Part shown: positions 7,126-15,516 of the stretch, piece after piece
How the letters are laid out: every line of letters starts with the position of its first letter
How positions within the stretch are numbered: position 1 is the first letter of the stretch
DNA from: JBOGXF01 sp050694275
GTDB taxonomy: Bacteria; Actinomycetota; CADDZG01; WHSQ01
Assembly (NCBI GenBank): GCA_050694275.1
Contig: JBOGXF010000022.1
Location: 1 to 40,042, forward strand
DNA length: 40,042 nt
Direction of reading: 5' to 3'
Notes under the pieces: generated by a model
Seen by the model: the letters and a program-made list of their open reading frames with translations, nothing else
Databases searched by the model: none
Told to the model about the DNA's origin: nothing
Position numbers and translations under genes: made by a program

Positions 7126-7913
7126 TCCAAGCCGACCCGGGGCCCGAAGTTCTCTACGAGACGGATGGCGCCGTCGCGCGCGTGACGATCAACCGACCGG
7201 ATCGCCGCAACGCCATCAATCCCGCAGTGGTCGAGGGCATCTCGTCGGCCCTATCGGCTGCCGAAGCCGACGACGAAGTTCGGGCGGTCGTCCTGAGCGG
7301 CACCGGGGAGAGGGCCTTCTGTGCCGGCGGCGACCTCGGCGGAATGAGCGCCGGCTCTCGGGTGCAGCAGCATTTCGAGCGGGCGGACATCGGACATCTG
7401 TTGACGCAGATGAGAGCCTCCAGGCTCCCCATCGTCGCCGCCGTCAACGGGCACGCGCTCGGCGGGGGGTTCGGTCTGATGCTCGCCTGCGATCTGGTCG
7501 TGGCGGTTGACGACGCCGAGCTCGGCACTCCCGAGATCAACATCGGTCTGTGGCCCTTCATCATCACCGCGGTGATCCAGCGCGATGTTCCTCGCAAGGT
7601 CGCCCTCGAACTGATGCTCACCGGGGGTCGCATGGGGGCCGAAGAGGCGCAACGCTGGGGGATGGTCAACCGCGTCGCCGCACGCGACGAATTCAAAAAG
7701 GCGGTCGACGAGATGGTCGAATCGGTCCTCTCCAAGAGCCCGCTGATCGCGGCTCTGGGGAAGCGATCCTTCTACCGAGCCGAAGACATGTCGTTCGAAT
7801 CGGCCGTCGAGTACCTCGCCGGCATGCTCACGGTCTGTCTCGAGTCCGAGGACACGATCGAGGGAGTCTCCGCATTTCTGCGGAAGCGCCCGCCCGAATG
7901 GAAGGGCCGCTAG
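7122..7913 (+). CDS. Enoyl-CoA hydratase/isomerase family protein
   Basis: 263-residue crotonase-fold protein. The CoA-binding and oxyanion-hole segments are CAGGDLGGM (67-75) and NGHALGGGFGL (109-119). Of the two catalytic glutamates of rat crotonase, the first position is Gly118 here, while the second is kept as Glu138 (TPEINIGL), so hydratase activity is uncertain and isomerase, hydrolase or another crotonase chemistry is possible. Start is TTG at 7122, overlapping the previous stop by three bases. Its TAG lies in a CTAG shared with the stop of the convergent DUF4349 gene. Confidence 0.88.
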   Translation: MIQADPGPEVLYETDGAVARVTINRPDRRNAINPAVVEGISSALSAAEADDEVRAVVLSGTGERAFCAGGDLGGMSAGSRVQQHFERADIGHLLTQMRASRLPIVAAVNGHALGGGFGLMLACDLVVAVDDAELGTPEINIGLWPFIITAVIQRDVPRKVALELMLTGGRMGAEEAQRWGMVNRVAARDEFKKAVDEMVESVLSKSPLIAALGKRSFYRAEDMSFESAVEYLAGMLTVCLESEDTIEGVSAFLRKRPPEWKGR

Positions 7914-8771
7914 CCGCCGAACTTCGGCAGCAGCCTTCTCGCGACCAGCAGCCCCAGCACCAGCAACAAGCCAGCCGGAACGATGAAACCGGTCGCGATG
8001 ATGAGTCCGGAGAGGACGTTGGTCGCAACCTCGAGTGCACGCCCCCATGCGCGCGCGAGCGTTCCGGGCCGGCCGGGAACCGGACCGGCCGCAACGAAGC
8101 GGGCCGTAATCGTCGACAGCGATGCCTGGTTCTCGAGATAGGCGAGCCGTCCCCGGATCCGCTCGATGTCGAGCTGCACCCCCTGGAGATGCCTCTGCAC
8201 CTTGATCGTGTCCGAGACCGTCTGGGACCGATCCATGAGCCTGAGCAGGACCATCTCCTGGGCAGAAAGGTTGCGCAGCCTCGCCTCGAGGTCGATGACT
8301 TCTTGGCTCACGTCCTCGCCTGTGATCGCCTTGCTGGAGACATCGCCCAACCCCTCGAGATCGCCGAGCGCGGCCTCGAAGCGGTCCGCCGGCACACGCA
8401 GGACCAGGGTCCCGCGGCGCGTCCCCTCCTGATCGATCGCGGTCGTGACGACGTAGCCGCCGTTGCTCGCAGCGAGCGCGGTCGCCTCCGTAATGGCGTC
8501 GTCGAGGGCGTTCGGCGGGAACCTCGAGAGTGAGTTCGGCGGTCTTGATGATCGCCGGCCCGATGCCCGGGATTGCCGCCGACGACGCGCCCGATCCCGC
8601 GGAGCTGGACGAAATCCCCTCGTCCTGAACCGCATCGAACGCTGCGCCGGGCGCGGGTTGCCCCCCGGCCGGTCGCAGGGGTGCGCCGCCCACGCTGTCC
8701 TCGTCCCCGCCCGAGCACGCCCCGAGCAGCGCGACGGCCACGAGCCCCAGAGCGATGATTTTCCGGTGCAT
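7910..8771 (-). pseudogene. DUF4349 lipoprotein gene, frameshifted
   Basis: Reads from ATG 8771 (behind GGAGGAGGAG) as a lipoprotein: signal MHRKIIALGLVAVALLGAC with lipobox LGAC (Cys19), a disordered linker, then KTAELTLEVP. The frame is then lost; the matching continuation NALDDAITEATALAASNGGY is found in the next frame and runs through a coiled-coil region to one C-terminal membrane segment and the stop at 7910. Deleting one G from GGG at 8517-8519 restores a single protein of about 286 residues. DUF4349 proteins are anchored envelope proteins of unknown function. Either a sequencing error or a recent pseudogene. Confidence 0.82.
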
Positions 8772-8915
8772 GGTCTCCTCCTCCACTCGTCTGAAGGCTT
8801 TGACGTAAGGAGGGCTCTCAGGTGTTCCTGCAGAGGGTTGGGTAGCCTGTGCTGCAGCGAGGTCCGGGAAGACTTCGGCGCACGGCGCCGGCGAAGGGCC
8901 CAGGAGGTGGTACCG

Positions 8916-10538
8916 ATGGCCGATCCCCAGAAGGAGGCGCCTGCTAAGGAGCGCGCCCAGGTCACCTACACGTACGAGGGCCCCGACATGCGCGAGAACG
9001 TCGTCGCCCTCGAGCGGAAGAAAGACGAGCACCGGGGCATGGGCGGGCCCGAGAAGATCGAACGACAGCACGGCCAGGACAAGCTGACCGTCAGGGAGCG
9101 GATCGACCTCCTGTTCGACCCGGGCACGTTCGGAGAACTAGGCCTGCTCGCCCATCATCAGTCGCAATCGCCCTCGATGCAGGGAAAGTTCACCCCCGCG
9201 GACGGAGTCGTTACGGGCGTCGGCGAGATCGAAGGCCGGAAAGTTGCGGTGATCGCGTACGACTTCACGGTCATGGCCGGATCGATGGGCATGGTCACCG
9301 AGCTCAAAGCGACCCGCTTGCGCGAGATCGCGCTGCGCGAGCGCATCCCGATCGTCTGGTTGATCGACTCGGCGGGAGCCCGGATCCAGGAGGCGACCGG
9401 TTCGATGTTTGCCCGGACCGGGGATCTCTTCCGTGAGCAGGTCATCATGAGCGGAGTCGTGCCGCAGGTCGCGGCGATGATGGGCCCCGGCGCGGCCGGC
9501 ACCGCCTACATTCCCGGCCTCGCCGATTTCGTTCCCATGGTCAAGGGGACGTCCAACATGGCTCTGGCGGGACCGCACCTCGTGAAGGCCGCAGTCGGCG
9601 AGGACGTCTCGGCCGAGGACATGGGCGGATCGAACGTTCACTGCAAGATCTCGGGCGTCGCCGATCTCGAGGTCGCCGACGACCGCGAGTGCCTCACCGC
9701 GGTGCGCAAGTATCTGTCTTATTTCCCTTCGTCGAATCTGGACAAGGCGCCGATGACGGAGTCGAGTGATCCGATCGACCGCCGCGCCGAAGACCTCTAC
9801 GACATCGTCCCGGCCAACCCACGACAGGCGTACGACATTCACAAGGTGGTCGCGGCGATCGTGGACGACGGCGACTTTTTCCCGATGAAGCAGGACTGGG
9901 CTCGAAATCTAGTCACGGGTTTCGCCCGGATAGGGGGCCGCAGCGTGGGAATTCTCGCCAATCAGCCGAAGTTCCTCGGCGGCGCGCTGGATGTCAACTC
10001 GGCCGACAAGGCGGCTCGCTTCGTGTGGCTGTGCGACGCGTTTCACATCCCCCTCGTGTTCTTGATGGACTGCCCCGGTTTCCTGGTTGGGAGCGCGGTC
10101 GAGAAGCAGGGGATCATCCGGCACGGCGCCAAGATGCTGTTCGCGGTCGCCGAGGCGACCGTCCCAAAGATCACCGTCGTGCTGCGCAAGGGTTACGGCG
10201 CGGGTTATTACGTCATGAACGGGCGCGCGTACGAGCCCGATCTGATCGTCGGCTGGCCCACGGCCGAGATCTCCGTCATGGGACCGGAGGGCGCGGTCAA
10301 CATCATCTTCCGCAAACAGATCGAGGCTCTTCCGGAGGCCGAGCGTGACGGGGCCCGCAACGACATGGTGGCGATGGTGCGCGAGCAGATCTCACCCTAC
10401 GTCGCGGCAGGCTGGTCTTTCATCGACGATCTCATCGACCCTGCGGACACCCGGTACGTGATCGCTCGCGGCCTCGAGCAGTCGGCCAACAAGCACATCG
10501 AGCGGCCGTGGCGCAAGCACGGCGTTCTGCCGGTGTAG
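8916..10538 (+). CDS. Acyl-CoA carboxylase beta subunit (carboxyltransferase)
   Basis: 540-residue carboxyltransferase of the propionyl/acetyl-CoA carboxylase beta family, with two crotonase-like halves. GSMGMVTELKATRLREIAL and IDSAGARIQE mark the N-terminal acyl-CoA site; FLMDCPGFLVGSAVEKQGII and RKGYGAGYYVMNGRAY the C-terminal carboxybiotin site. It moves CO2 from carboxybiotin to an acyl-CoA. ATG 8916 is fixed by AGGAGGTGG ending six bases upstream; an upstream in-frame extension opposes the DUF4349 gene and is rejected. No biotin carboxylase is in the window; a stand-alone biotin carrier lies at 14148-14363. Propionyl-CoA is the most likely substrate, not proven. Confidence 0.94.
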   Translation: MADPQKEAPAKERAQVTYTYEGPDMRENVVALERKKDEHRGMGGPEKIERQHGQDKLTVRERIDLLFDPGTFGELGLLAHHQSQSPSMQGKFTPADGVVTGVGEIEGRKVAVIAYDFTVMAGSMGMVTELKATRLREIALRERIPIVWLIDSAGARIQEATGSMFARTGDLFREQVIMSGVVPQVAAMMGPGAAGTAYIPGLADFVPMVKGTSNMALAGPHLVKAAVGEDVSAEDMGGSNVHCKISGVADLEVADDRECLTAVRKYLSYFPSSNLDKAPMTESSDPIDRRAEDLYDIVPANPRQAYDIHKVVAAIVDDGDFFPMKQDWARNLVTGFARIGGRSVGILANQPKFLGGALDVNSADKAARFVWLCDAFHIPLVFLMDCPGFLVGSAVEKQGIIRHGAKMLFAVAEATVPKITVVLRKGYGAGYYVMNGRAYEPDLIVGWPTAEISVMGPEGAVNIIFRKQIEALPEAERDGARNDMVAMVREQISPYVAAGWSFIDDLIDPADTRYVIARGLEQSANKHIERPWRKHGVLPV

Positions 10539-10541
10539 GGA

Positions 10542-11513
10542 ATGCGCCACAGCGCGCCGTTTAGGCGGTTCGCTCTGCTCGTCGCCGCCATCGTCGGCGT
10601 CTTCGCGTACGCCGTCACCGGTTACATGCTTCTTGGTTTTGGCTTCGTCGACGCGCTCTACATGAGCGCCCTCGCCCTCACTACCGCGGGCTTCAATCCC
10701 GTGCGCGAGCTCGATGGAGCCGAGCAAATCTTCACCGTGACCGTGGCGATCTCGGGCGTATCGATCTTCCTCGCCATCTTGGCCATACTCGGCCGCACGT
10801 TGGTCGAGGGTAGGTTGGTGTCGAGGAGAAGACGGATGGAGCGTCGCGTAGACCGGATAGACAAACACTTCGTCGTCTGCGCGTACGGACGGGTCGGCCG
10901 GACGGTGGCACGCGAGTTCGAGGCCGAGGGCGTCCGATTCGTCGTGGTCGAGCCTCTGGAAGAGATGGAGAACCAGATGATCAACGACGGGGTGCTCTTC
11001 ATCCTGGGCGATCCGACCTCGGAGACGGTTTTGACACGGGCGGGTATCGAGCGCGCCCGCGGCCTCGTCTGTGCCATGGACTCCGACGCGAAGAACGTCT
11101 ACATCACGCTCGCCGCGCGGTCCCTCAATCCGGACATCTTCATCGTCGCCCGAGCGTCGGAGGCCGTCTCGGCCGACCGTCTGTACCGCGCCGGAGCCAA
11201 TCGCGTGATCTCGCCCTACGTCTCGAGCGGCCGGCACATGGCCCTGCTGGCGCTGCGACCACGGGTGGTGGACTACTTCGATCTCGGTCTCGGTGAAAAG
11301 CCCGCGGTCCGATTGGAGGAGCTTCTCATCGAACCCGATTCGCAACTCATCGGTCGGTCCCTCGACGAGGTTTGCGTCGAGACCATCCCGCTGGCGATCC
11401 GGCGCGACGCTCAGCTCGTGCCGAACCCAGATCCTCAGCTTCGGCTTGCCGCCGGGGATCTGTTGATCCTCATGGGAGAGCAGGAGGCCCTGCGCCCGGT
11501 CGAAGGCGACTAG
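10542..11513 (+). CDS. RCK (TrkA-N/TrkA-C) protein with two-helix channel-like domain
   Basis: 323 residues laid out as a two-transmembrane potassium channel with a cytoplasmic RCK domain: membrane helices about 11-33 and 64-86, a pore-like loop, then TrkA-N (VVCAYGRVGRTVAREF, Rossmann fold) from about 108 and TrkA-C from about 235. The loop reads LTTAGFNPV where K+ channels carry TVGYGD, so the selectivity filter is altered. It starts three bases after the carboxylase stop and probably shares its transcript. Its stop overlaps the convergent glycosidase-like gene by four bases. It could be a channel of changed selectivity or an RCK sensor with an inactive pore. Confidence 0.85.
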   Translation: MRHSAPFRRFALLVAAIVGVFAYAVTGYMLLGFGFVDALYMSALALTTAGFNPVRELDGAEQIFTVTVAISGVSIFLAILAILGRTLVEGRLVSRRRRMERRVDRIDKHFVVCAYGRVGRTVAREFEAEGVRFVVVEPLEEMENQMINDGVLFILGDPTSETVLTRAGIERARGLVCAMDSDAKNVYITLAARSLNPDIFIVARASEAVSADRLYRAGANRVISPYVSSGRHMALLALRPRVVDYFDLGLGEKPAVRLEELLIEPDSQLIGRSLDEVCVETIPLAIRRDAQLVPNPDPQLRLAAGDLLILMGEQEALRPVEGD

Positions 11514-12436
11514 AAGCGGGCGAGCTTCTCCCAGTCGTCTGTGGTCGTAAGCGGGAAGTCGTAGAGGCTCACGCCGATTGCTTTTCCGTCCCTGGCCGCC
11601 TTCACGAACGCGCCCACCTCGGCCCTCCGGGCCCGGCCGGCGATGCCCCCGATGGCATGGACCGGCACGGTCTCATCTCCAGTCTCCGTGCGGATCGTGT
11701 TGATGTTGTGCGAGGTGAAGCGGTGCACCGCATCGGCGCCTTTGACTCGATACGTGTAATAGGCCATCGGGAGGAAGACGTCGTAATGCCCGGCGACTCC
11801 CTTGTAAGGGAAATACGGCCAGTAAGTGGAGTACGAGTCGGGGACGATCGCGCCCAGTTGCTTCGACGGGCCGACGAGGTTTCGCAGCCTTTTCGAGAGC
11901 CGGAGCAGGCGTTGGTTGCGACGCGATATGTCGCTGACCGTCGTTGCCTCGATGTCGAGCGCGAACGAGTCGAACTTCTGATCGTTGGGGGTGCGGAAAC
12001 GAAGCGCAGCCTTGATGCGCCGGAAATCGCGGCGCAGGTTCTTGAAGGACGGGACGTACCATGCCACGACCTGAATGTCGTTATTGTGCGCGGCGTCCAC
12101 GAGTCGAGCCATCGCCCGCGATCGGTAGAGCGCGTGCCGCTTGGAGTAGTTCGAGGTCTGAAGGTACAAGGTCTTGACCTTGCGGCGCTTCATCCGATCG
12201 ATCGTCCTTTTCGGATGCTTCCACGGGAACCGGTTGTACATATCGACCCACGACGCAAGCCCCTCGTAAGGATTCCTCGGCTCCGGCGGCTCGAGGGCCT
12301 GCTCGGTCGCTGCTAGGCGCTGATCATGGCCCGCCCGAAGGTCGCCGCGCACATCGACCGTGAAGGCATTGGATGTCGGCGCCAACAGATAAGAAGCGGC
12401 AACCGTGATGGCGACGGCGAGCTTCGACGCACGCAA
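11510..12436 (-). CDS. Exported TIM-barrel glycosidase-like protein
   Basis: 308 residues starting TTG at 12436 behind GAGGGGG. A signal peptide of about 24 residues ends near SNAFT. The mature part alternates strands and helices like a TIM barrel: KTLYLQTSNY, QVVAWYVPSF, FDSFALDIEAT, YDVFLPMAYY, VPVHAIGGIAG. The Asp-Ile-Glu at a strand end and the WY and YY pairs resemble glycoside hydrolase-like families of unknown substrate (GH-type DUF proteins). Likely secreted or cell-wall located. It converges with the channel gene, overlapping by four bases. The catalytic residues are not certain. Confidence 0.72.
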   Translation of the reverse strand: MRASKLAVAITVAASYLLAPTSNAFTVDVRGDLRAGHDQRLAATEQALEPPEPRNPYEGLASWVDMYNRFPWKHPKRTIDRMKRRKVKTLYLQTSNYSKRHALYRSRAMARLVDAAHNNDIQVVAWYVPSFKNLRRDFRRIKAALRFRTPNDQKFDSFALDIEATTVSDISRRNQRLLRLSKRLRNLVGPSKQLGAIVPDSYSTYWPYFPYKGVAGHYDVFLPMAYYTYRVKGADAVHRFTSHNINTIRTETGDETVPVHAIGGIAGRARRAEVGAFVKAARDGKAIGVSLYDFPLTTTDDWEKLARF

Positions 12437-12601
12437 GTAGACCCCCTCGGTTCGTCGGCGAACGTTGCCCGCAGAACGCTAGGGGAAAGCTTTAGGAAAA
12501 GCCAGGCAAAAGCTAAAAAGCCTCTACGAAACTTAGGAAGTCAAGCTTACCTGAGCACAAAGCCTGCCAGCGCTGCTGTCGCGGCGCTGAGACCTTTGCA
12601 C
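12437..12601 (-). other. Intergenic region with phased A-tracts
   Basis: 165 bases between the end of the uracil phosphoribosyltransferase gene and the start of the glycosidase-like gene, both minus strand. It is unusually A-rich on the + strand, with A-tracts at 12486-12488, 12497-12500, 12508-12511 and 12515-12519, mostly about one helical turn apart and each next to GC, forming a GCTTT repeat on the minus strand. Such phasing tends to bend DNA and may be part of the glycosidase promoter. A weak 6-bp hairpin (12568-12573 / 12584-12589) follows the upstream stop. A TTGACT at 12542-12537 lacks a convincing -10 partner. Confidence 0.4.
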
Positions 12602-13225
12602 TCACGGTTCGGTCCCGAACAAGCGGTCTCCGAAATCGCCCAGTCCCGGCAGGATGTAGGCGGAGTCGTTGAGGGCCCGATCGATGGTGGCCGTCACGAT
12701 GTCGACGTCGGGGTGGGATTCTTCGAGCGCCTTGATCCCTTCGGGCGCGCTCACGACCGACACCATCCGGACCCACGTCGCCCCGGCCTCCTTGACCGAA
12801 CTCAAGGCCGCCCGCGCCGAGCCCCCGGTGGCGAGCATCGGATCGAGTACGAAAGTGGGCGCGTCGTCGAGCTGAGGGAGCTTCGCGTAGTACTCGGAAG
12901 GCCGAAAGGTCGCCTCGTCGCGCTCAAGTCCCAGGTAGCCCACCCGCACGTGAGGGAAGAGTTCGACGACCGCATCAAGCATTCCCAGCCCGGCCCGCAA
13001 GATGGGCACGACCACGATGGGCCCGTCGAGGATCTGTCCCCGGGTCTCCTCCAGTGGAGTAGTTACCCGATGCTCTCGAGTCGGAAGATCGCGCGTCGCC
13101 TCGAGCATCAGCACCGTGGTGAGCCGTTTCGTCAGCGAACGGAACAACGCCGGAGGGGTCGTTCGATCCCTCAGGGCGAGCAACAGATGGCGGGCGAGCG
13201 GATGGTCGACCACGCTGACGGTCAC
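12602..13225 (-). CDS. upp: Uracil phosphoribosyltransferase
   Basis: 207-residue salvage enzyme that makes UMP from uracil and PRPP. It begins MTVSVVDHPLARHLLLALRD as family members do, has PILRAGLGM for uracil-side contacts and the PRPP loop DPMLATGGSA at 128-137, and ends with the usual GDFGDRLFGT. The GTG at 13225 is chosen over an upstream TTG (13252) because it gives the family N-terminus and sits seven bases after a TATCCT -10 box. The gene is divergent from the BKACE gene, only 26 bases away. Confidence 0.95.
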   Translation of the reverse strand: MTVSVVDHPLARHLLLALRDRTTPPALFRSLTKRLTTVLMLEATRDLPTREHRVTTPLEETRGQILDGPIVVVPILRAGLGMLDAVVELFPHVRVGYLGLERDEATFRPSEYYAKLPQLDDAPTFVLDPMLATGGSARAALSSVKEAGATWVRMVSVVSAPEGIKALEESHPDVDIVTATIDRALNDSAYILPGLGDFGDRLFGTEP

Positions 13226-13232
13226 ACAACGG

Positions 13233-13242
13233 AGGATAGACT
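13233..13242. promoter_or_regulatory. Overlapping divergent -10 boxes, upp / BKACE
   Basis: TAGACT on the + strand (13237-13242) and TATCCT on the minus strand (13238-13233) share the TA at 13237-13238. The minus box ends seven bases before the upp GTG (leaderless spacing); the + box ends nine bases before the BKACE ATG. GGAGGA at 13231-13236 is too far from the ATG to act as a normal ribosome binding site. Confidence 0.45.
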
Positions 13243-13251
13243 TCCCCGCCA

Positions 13252-14151
13252 ATGGATGCCTGCGTCATCACCTGCGCGATCAGCGGCGTCGCCGCGAACC
13301 GTGCGCAGTGCCCGGCGATCCCTTACACACCCGAGGAGTACGCGACCGAGGCCCGTCGCGCACACGATGCGGGGGCGGCCGTTCTCCATATCCACGCACG
13401 CTACCCGGACGGCAGGCCGAGCTACCGAGTCGATGAGTACCGCGCGATCACCGAGGCGATCCTGGCAGAGGTGCCCGAGATCGTCGTCAACTATTCGACC
13501 GGCGCGGTCGGGGTCCCGATGGAGGAGCGCGTGCATCACATCACCGCGCTCAAGCCGGAGCTCGGCGCGCTCAACATGGGATCGATGAACTACGCGAAGT
13601 ACTCATCGAAGCGCAAGGAGATGGTGTTCGATCTGGTCTTCTCCAATCCCTTCTCGGACATCACGTTCCTGTTGGAAAGGATGAACTCGGCCGAGGTCAA
13701 ACCGGAACTCGAGTGCTTCGACACCGGCCACATCGGGAATGCGTTCCCTTTGATCGACATGGGGCTCTTGACGGTCCCGATCCAGTTCTCACTCATTCTC
13801 GGCGTGCTCGGCGGCGCGCCACCCCGGTCGGAAACGCTCGGTCACATGGCGAGCTTGCTGCCCGAACCCAACACGTGGGAGGTCATCGCGATCAGCCGCG
13901 AGCAATGGAAACTCGTGGCGGCCGCAGCCTCGCTCGGAGGCAACGTCCGCGTGGGACTGGAAGACAACTTCTATACGCCGACCGGCGAGATGGCGTCCTC
14001 CAACGGTGACCTCGTGGATGCGGCGGCCCGCCTGGTCGAGCTGTCGGGAAGGAGCGTGGCCGACCCGGCCGAGGCGAGACGGCTTCTGTCCTTGCCCGAT
14101 CCGCCCGATCGCAGCGCGTTCGAGCCCGTCGAGCAGGACGCCTCGGGGTGA
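13252..14151 (+). CDS. BKACE-family beta-keto acid cleavage enzyme
   Basis: 299-residue TIM-barrel enzyme of the 3-keto-5-aminohexanoate cleavage family (DUF849). The zinc ligands HIH at 46-48 (AAVLHIHAR) and the conserved RVGLEDN near the C-terminus are present. These enzymes condense a beta-keto acid with acetyl-CoA to give acetoacetate and a new CoA ester; the substrate varies and is not readable here. The stop overlaps the GTG of the biotin carrier gene (GTGA), and an enoyl-CoA hydratase gene follows, so the three form an operon linked to CoA-ester breakdown, perhaps of amino acids or carnitine-like compounds. Confidence 0.9.
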   Translation: MDACVITCAISGVAANRAQCPAIPYTPEEYATEARRAHDAGAAVLHIHARYPDGRPSYRVDEYRAITEAILAEVPEIVVNYSTGAVGVPMEERVHHITALKPELGALNMGSMNYAKYSSKRKEMVFDLVFSNPFSDITFLLERMNSAEVKPELECFDTGHIGNAFPLIDMGLLTVPIQFSLILGVLGGAPPRSETLGHMASLLPEPNTWEVIAISREQWKLVAAAASLGGNVRVGLEDNFYTPTGEMASSNGDLVDAAARLVELSGRSVADPAEARRLLSLPDPPDRSAFEPVEQDASG

Positions 14152-14363
14152 GCGATGAAGTGCTCGCCGAGATGGTCGCAAACGTGTGGAAGGTCCTCGT
14201 CTCGCAGGGCGACACTGTGTCGGAGGGCGACACCATCTGTGTCCTGGAGTCGATGAAGATGGAGATCCCGGTCGAGGCGACCGGTTCCGGAACGATCTCC
14301 GAGCTGAACGTCGTCGAGGGTGGCGTCGTGCAGGAAGGCGACGTCATCGCCGTCATCGAGTGA
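14148..14363 (+). CDS. Stand-alone biotin carrier protein
   Basis: 71-residue protein that is a single biotinyl/lipoyl domain; the hallmark ESMKMEIP places the biotinylated lysine at 37, and two glycine turns (SQGDTVSEGD, VQEGDVIAV) flank it. It would carry carboxybiotin between a biotin carboxylase and a carboxyltransferase. Small free carriers of this sort occur in Actinomycetota. A carboxyltransferase beta subunit is 3.6 kb upstream but no biotin carboxylase is present. It overlaps the BKACE stop by four bases (GTGA) and the next gene by one base. Confidence 0.92.
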   Translation: MSDEVLAEMVANVWKVLVSQGDTVSEGDTICVLESMKMEIPVEATGSGTISELNVVEGGVVQEGDVIAVIE

Positions 14364-15144
14364 TGGGGCTGGTCGAGGTCTCGATCGAGGGCGCGGTCGC
14401 GACCCTCACTCTCAATCGGCCCGAGCAGCGCAACGCGCTCTCGGCTCAGCTCTGCGACGCGATCGTGGACGCGCTCGTCGCCATCGGTCGCGATGACGCG
14501 GCCCGGGTGATGATCGTGCGCGGGGCCGGCGAGACTTTCTGTTCGGGCGCCGACTTCGCCGCGGTGTCGGGATCAACAGGACCCGACTTCTTGCCCGCGT
14601 TCGAGCGCATGCTCGAGGCCGTGGCCGGATTCGAGCTCCCAACCATCGCGGCGATCCGGGGAGCGGCACTCGGCGGAGGGCTGCAACTGGCGACCGTGTG
14701 CGACTTCCGCATCGCGACGACCGACGCCCGCCTCGGGATCCCGTCATCCCGGCTGGGGATTGTCGTCACCCTGAGAACGTCGAGCGCCTGGTGCTGCTGG
14801 TCGGGATCGCAACGGCGAAGGAGGTGCTCATGACCGGTCGCACGTACGAGGGCGAGCCGGCCGCGGCGGCCGGATTGATCAATCGCGCGGTCCCACCCGA
14901 AGCGCTCGACGAGGAGGTGCAAGCCCTGGCGGCAGAGATTTCGTCGCTCGCGCCCCTGTCGGTTCGGGGAGCGAAGAAGGCGATCCGGGCCGTCGCCGAC
15001 CATCTCGGCGGGATGCGATCCGCGCATCCCGACCGCGTCGCCGAGATCGACCGGCTCGTCGCCGAGGCGTATGCGAGCAACGATCTCGCGGAAGGCTTGC
15101 GGGCGATGAGCGAGAAACGCCCGCCGCGCTTCGACGGACGCTAG
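14363..15144 (+). pseudogene. Enoyl-CoA hydratase family gene, frameshifted
   Basis: Begins MGLVEVSIEGAVATLTLNRP, keeps crotonase motifs CSGADFAAV and GAALGGGLQL, and reads to SSRLGIVV near 14766. The natural continuation HPENVERLVLLVGIATAKEV is in the next frame and runs to 15144 (ending RPPRFDGR). One missing base, most simply a C in GTCGTCACCC at about 14763-14772, explains it; the repaired protein would be about 260 residues. It is the last gene of the BKACE operon. Whether the shift is real or a sequencing slip cannot be decided from one read-out. Confidence 0.82.
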
Positions 15145-15147
15145 GCG

Positions 15148-15516
15148 CTAGAGCCGGCGGCGGCCTGCGAAGCCGCCCTCGATCGTGTGCCAGTGGGCGA
15201 CCTCGGCCTCGCCGAGTCGCCAGCACAGGTAGGCAGCCTCGCCCTCCATCACGGTCGGGAAGTCAACGAGGCCCGTCCCGACGTCCTTTATCTCGACCTC
15301 CCATTTCTGGAAGCGCTCCAGGAGTTCGGCAACCCGCTGCAGCGTCGCGGCCCACTCGTCGCGATCCGACGACCAGCCGTTGCCCTGCCCGATACGCGCG
15401 ACCGTCGCTCGAATCTCTACCGCCTCCTCGAATTTCTCTCGCAACTCGACGAGGGCCGGCGCGATATGAGGGAGCAGGGCATTGGCCTCTTCGACGGTAT
15501 AGAGCTTCCCGGTCAT
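15148..15516 (-). CDS. DUF2203 family protein
   Basis: 122-residue protein with the DUF2203 pattern: N-terminal YTVEEANALLP, a long middle helix pair (LVELREKFEEAVEIRATVAR and TLQRVAELLERFQKW), and the C-terminal block GLVDFPTVMEGEAAYLCWRLGEAEV-type sequence ending GGFAGR. Function is unknown in the family. Its ATG (15516) overlaps the stop of the phosphoesterase gene by four bases (ATGA), so they are coupled. Confidence 0.88.
   Translation of the reverse strand: MTGKLYTVEEANALLPHIAPALVELREKFEEAVEIRATVARIGQGNGWSSDRDEWAATLQRVAELLERFQKWEVEIKDVGTGLVDFPTVMEGEAAYLCWRLGEAEVAHWHTIEGGFAGRRRL

Noticed and set aside
12437..12601. A riboswitch (c-di-AMP or c-di-GMP type) upstream of the secreted glycosidase-like gene
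   Set aside because: The A-rich segment looked suggestive, but the conserved cores and paired helices of those classes could not be found.
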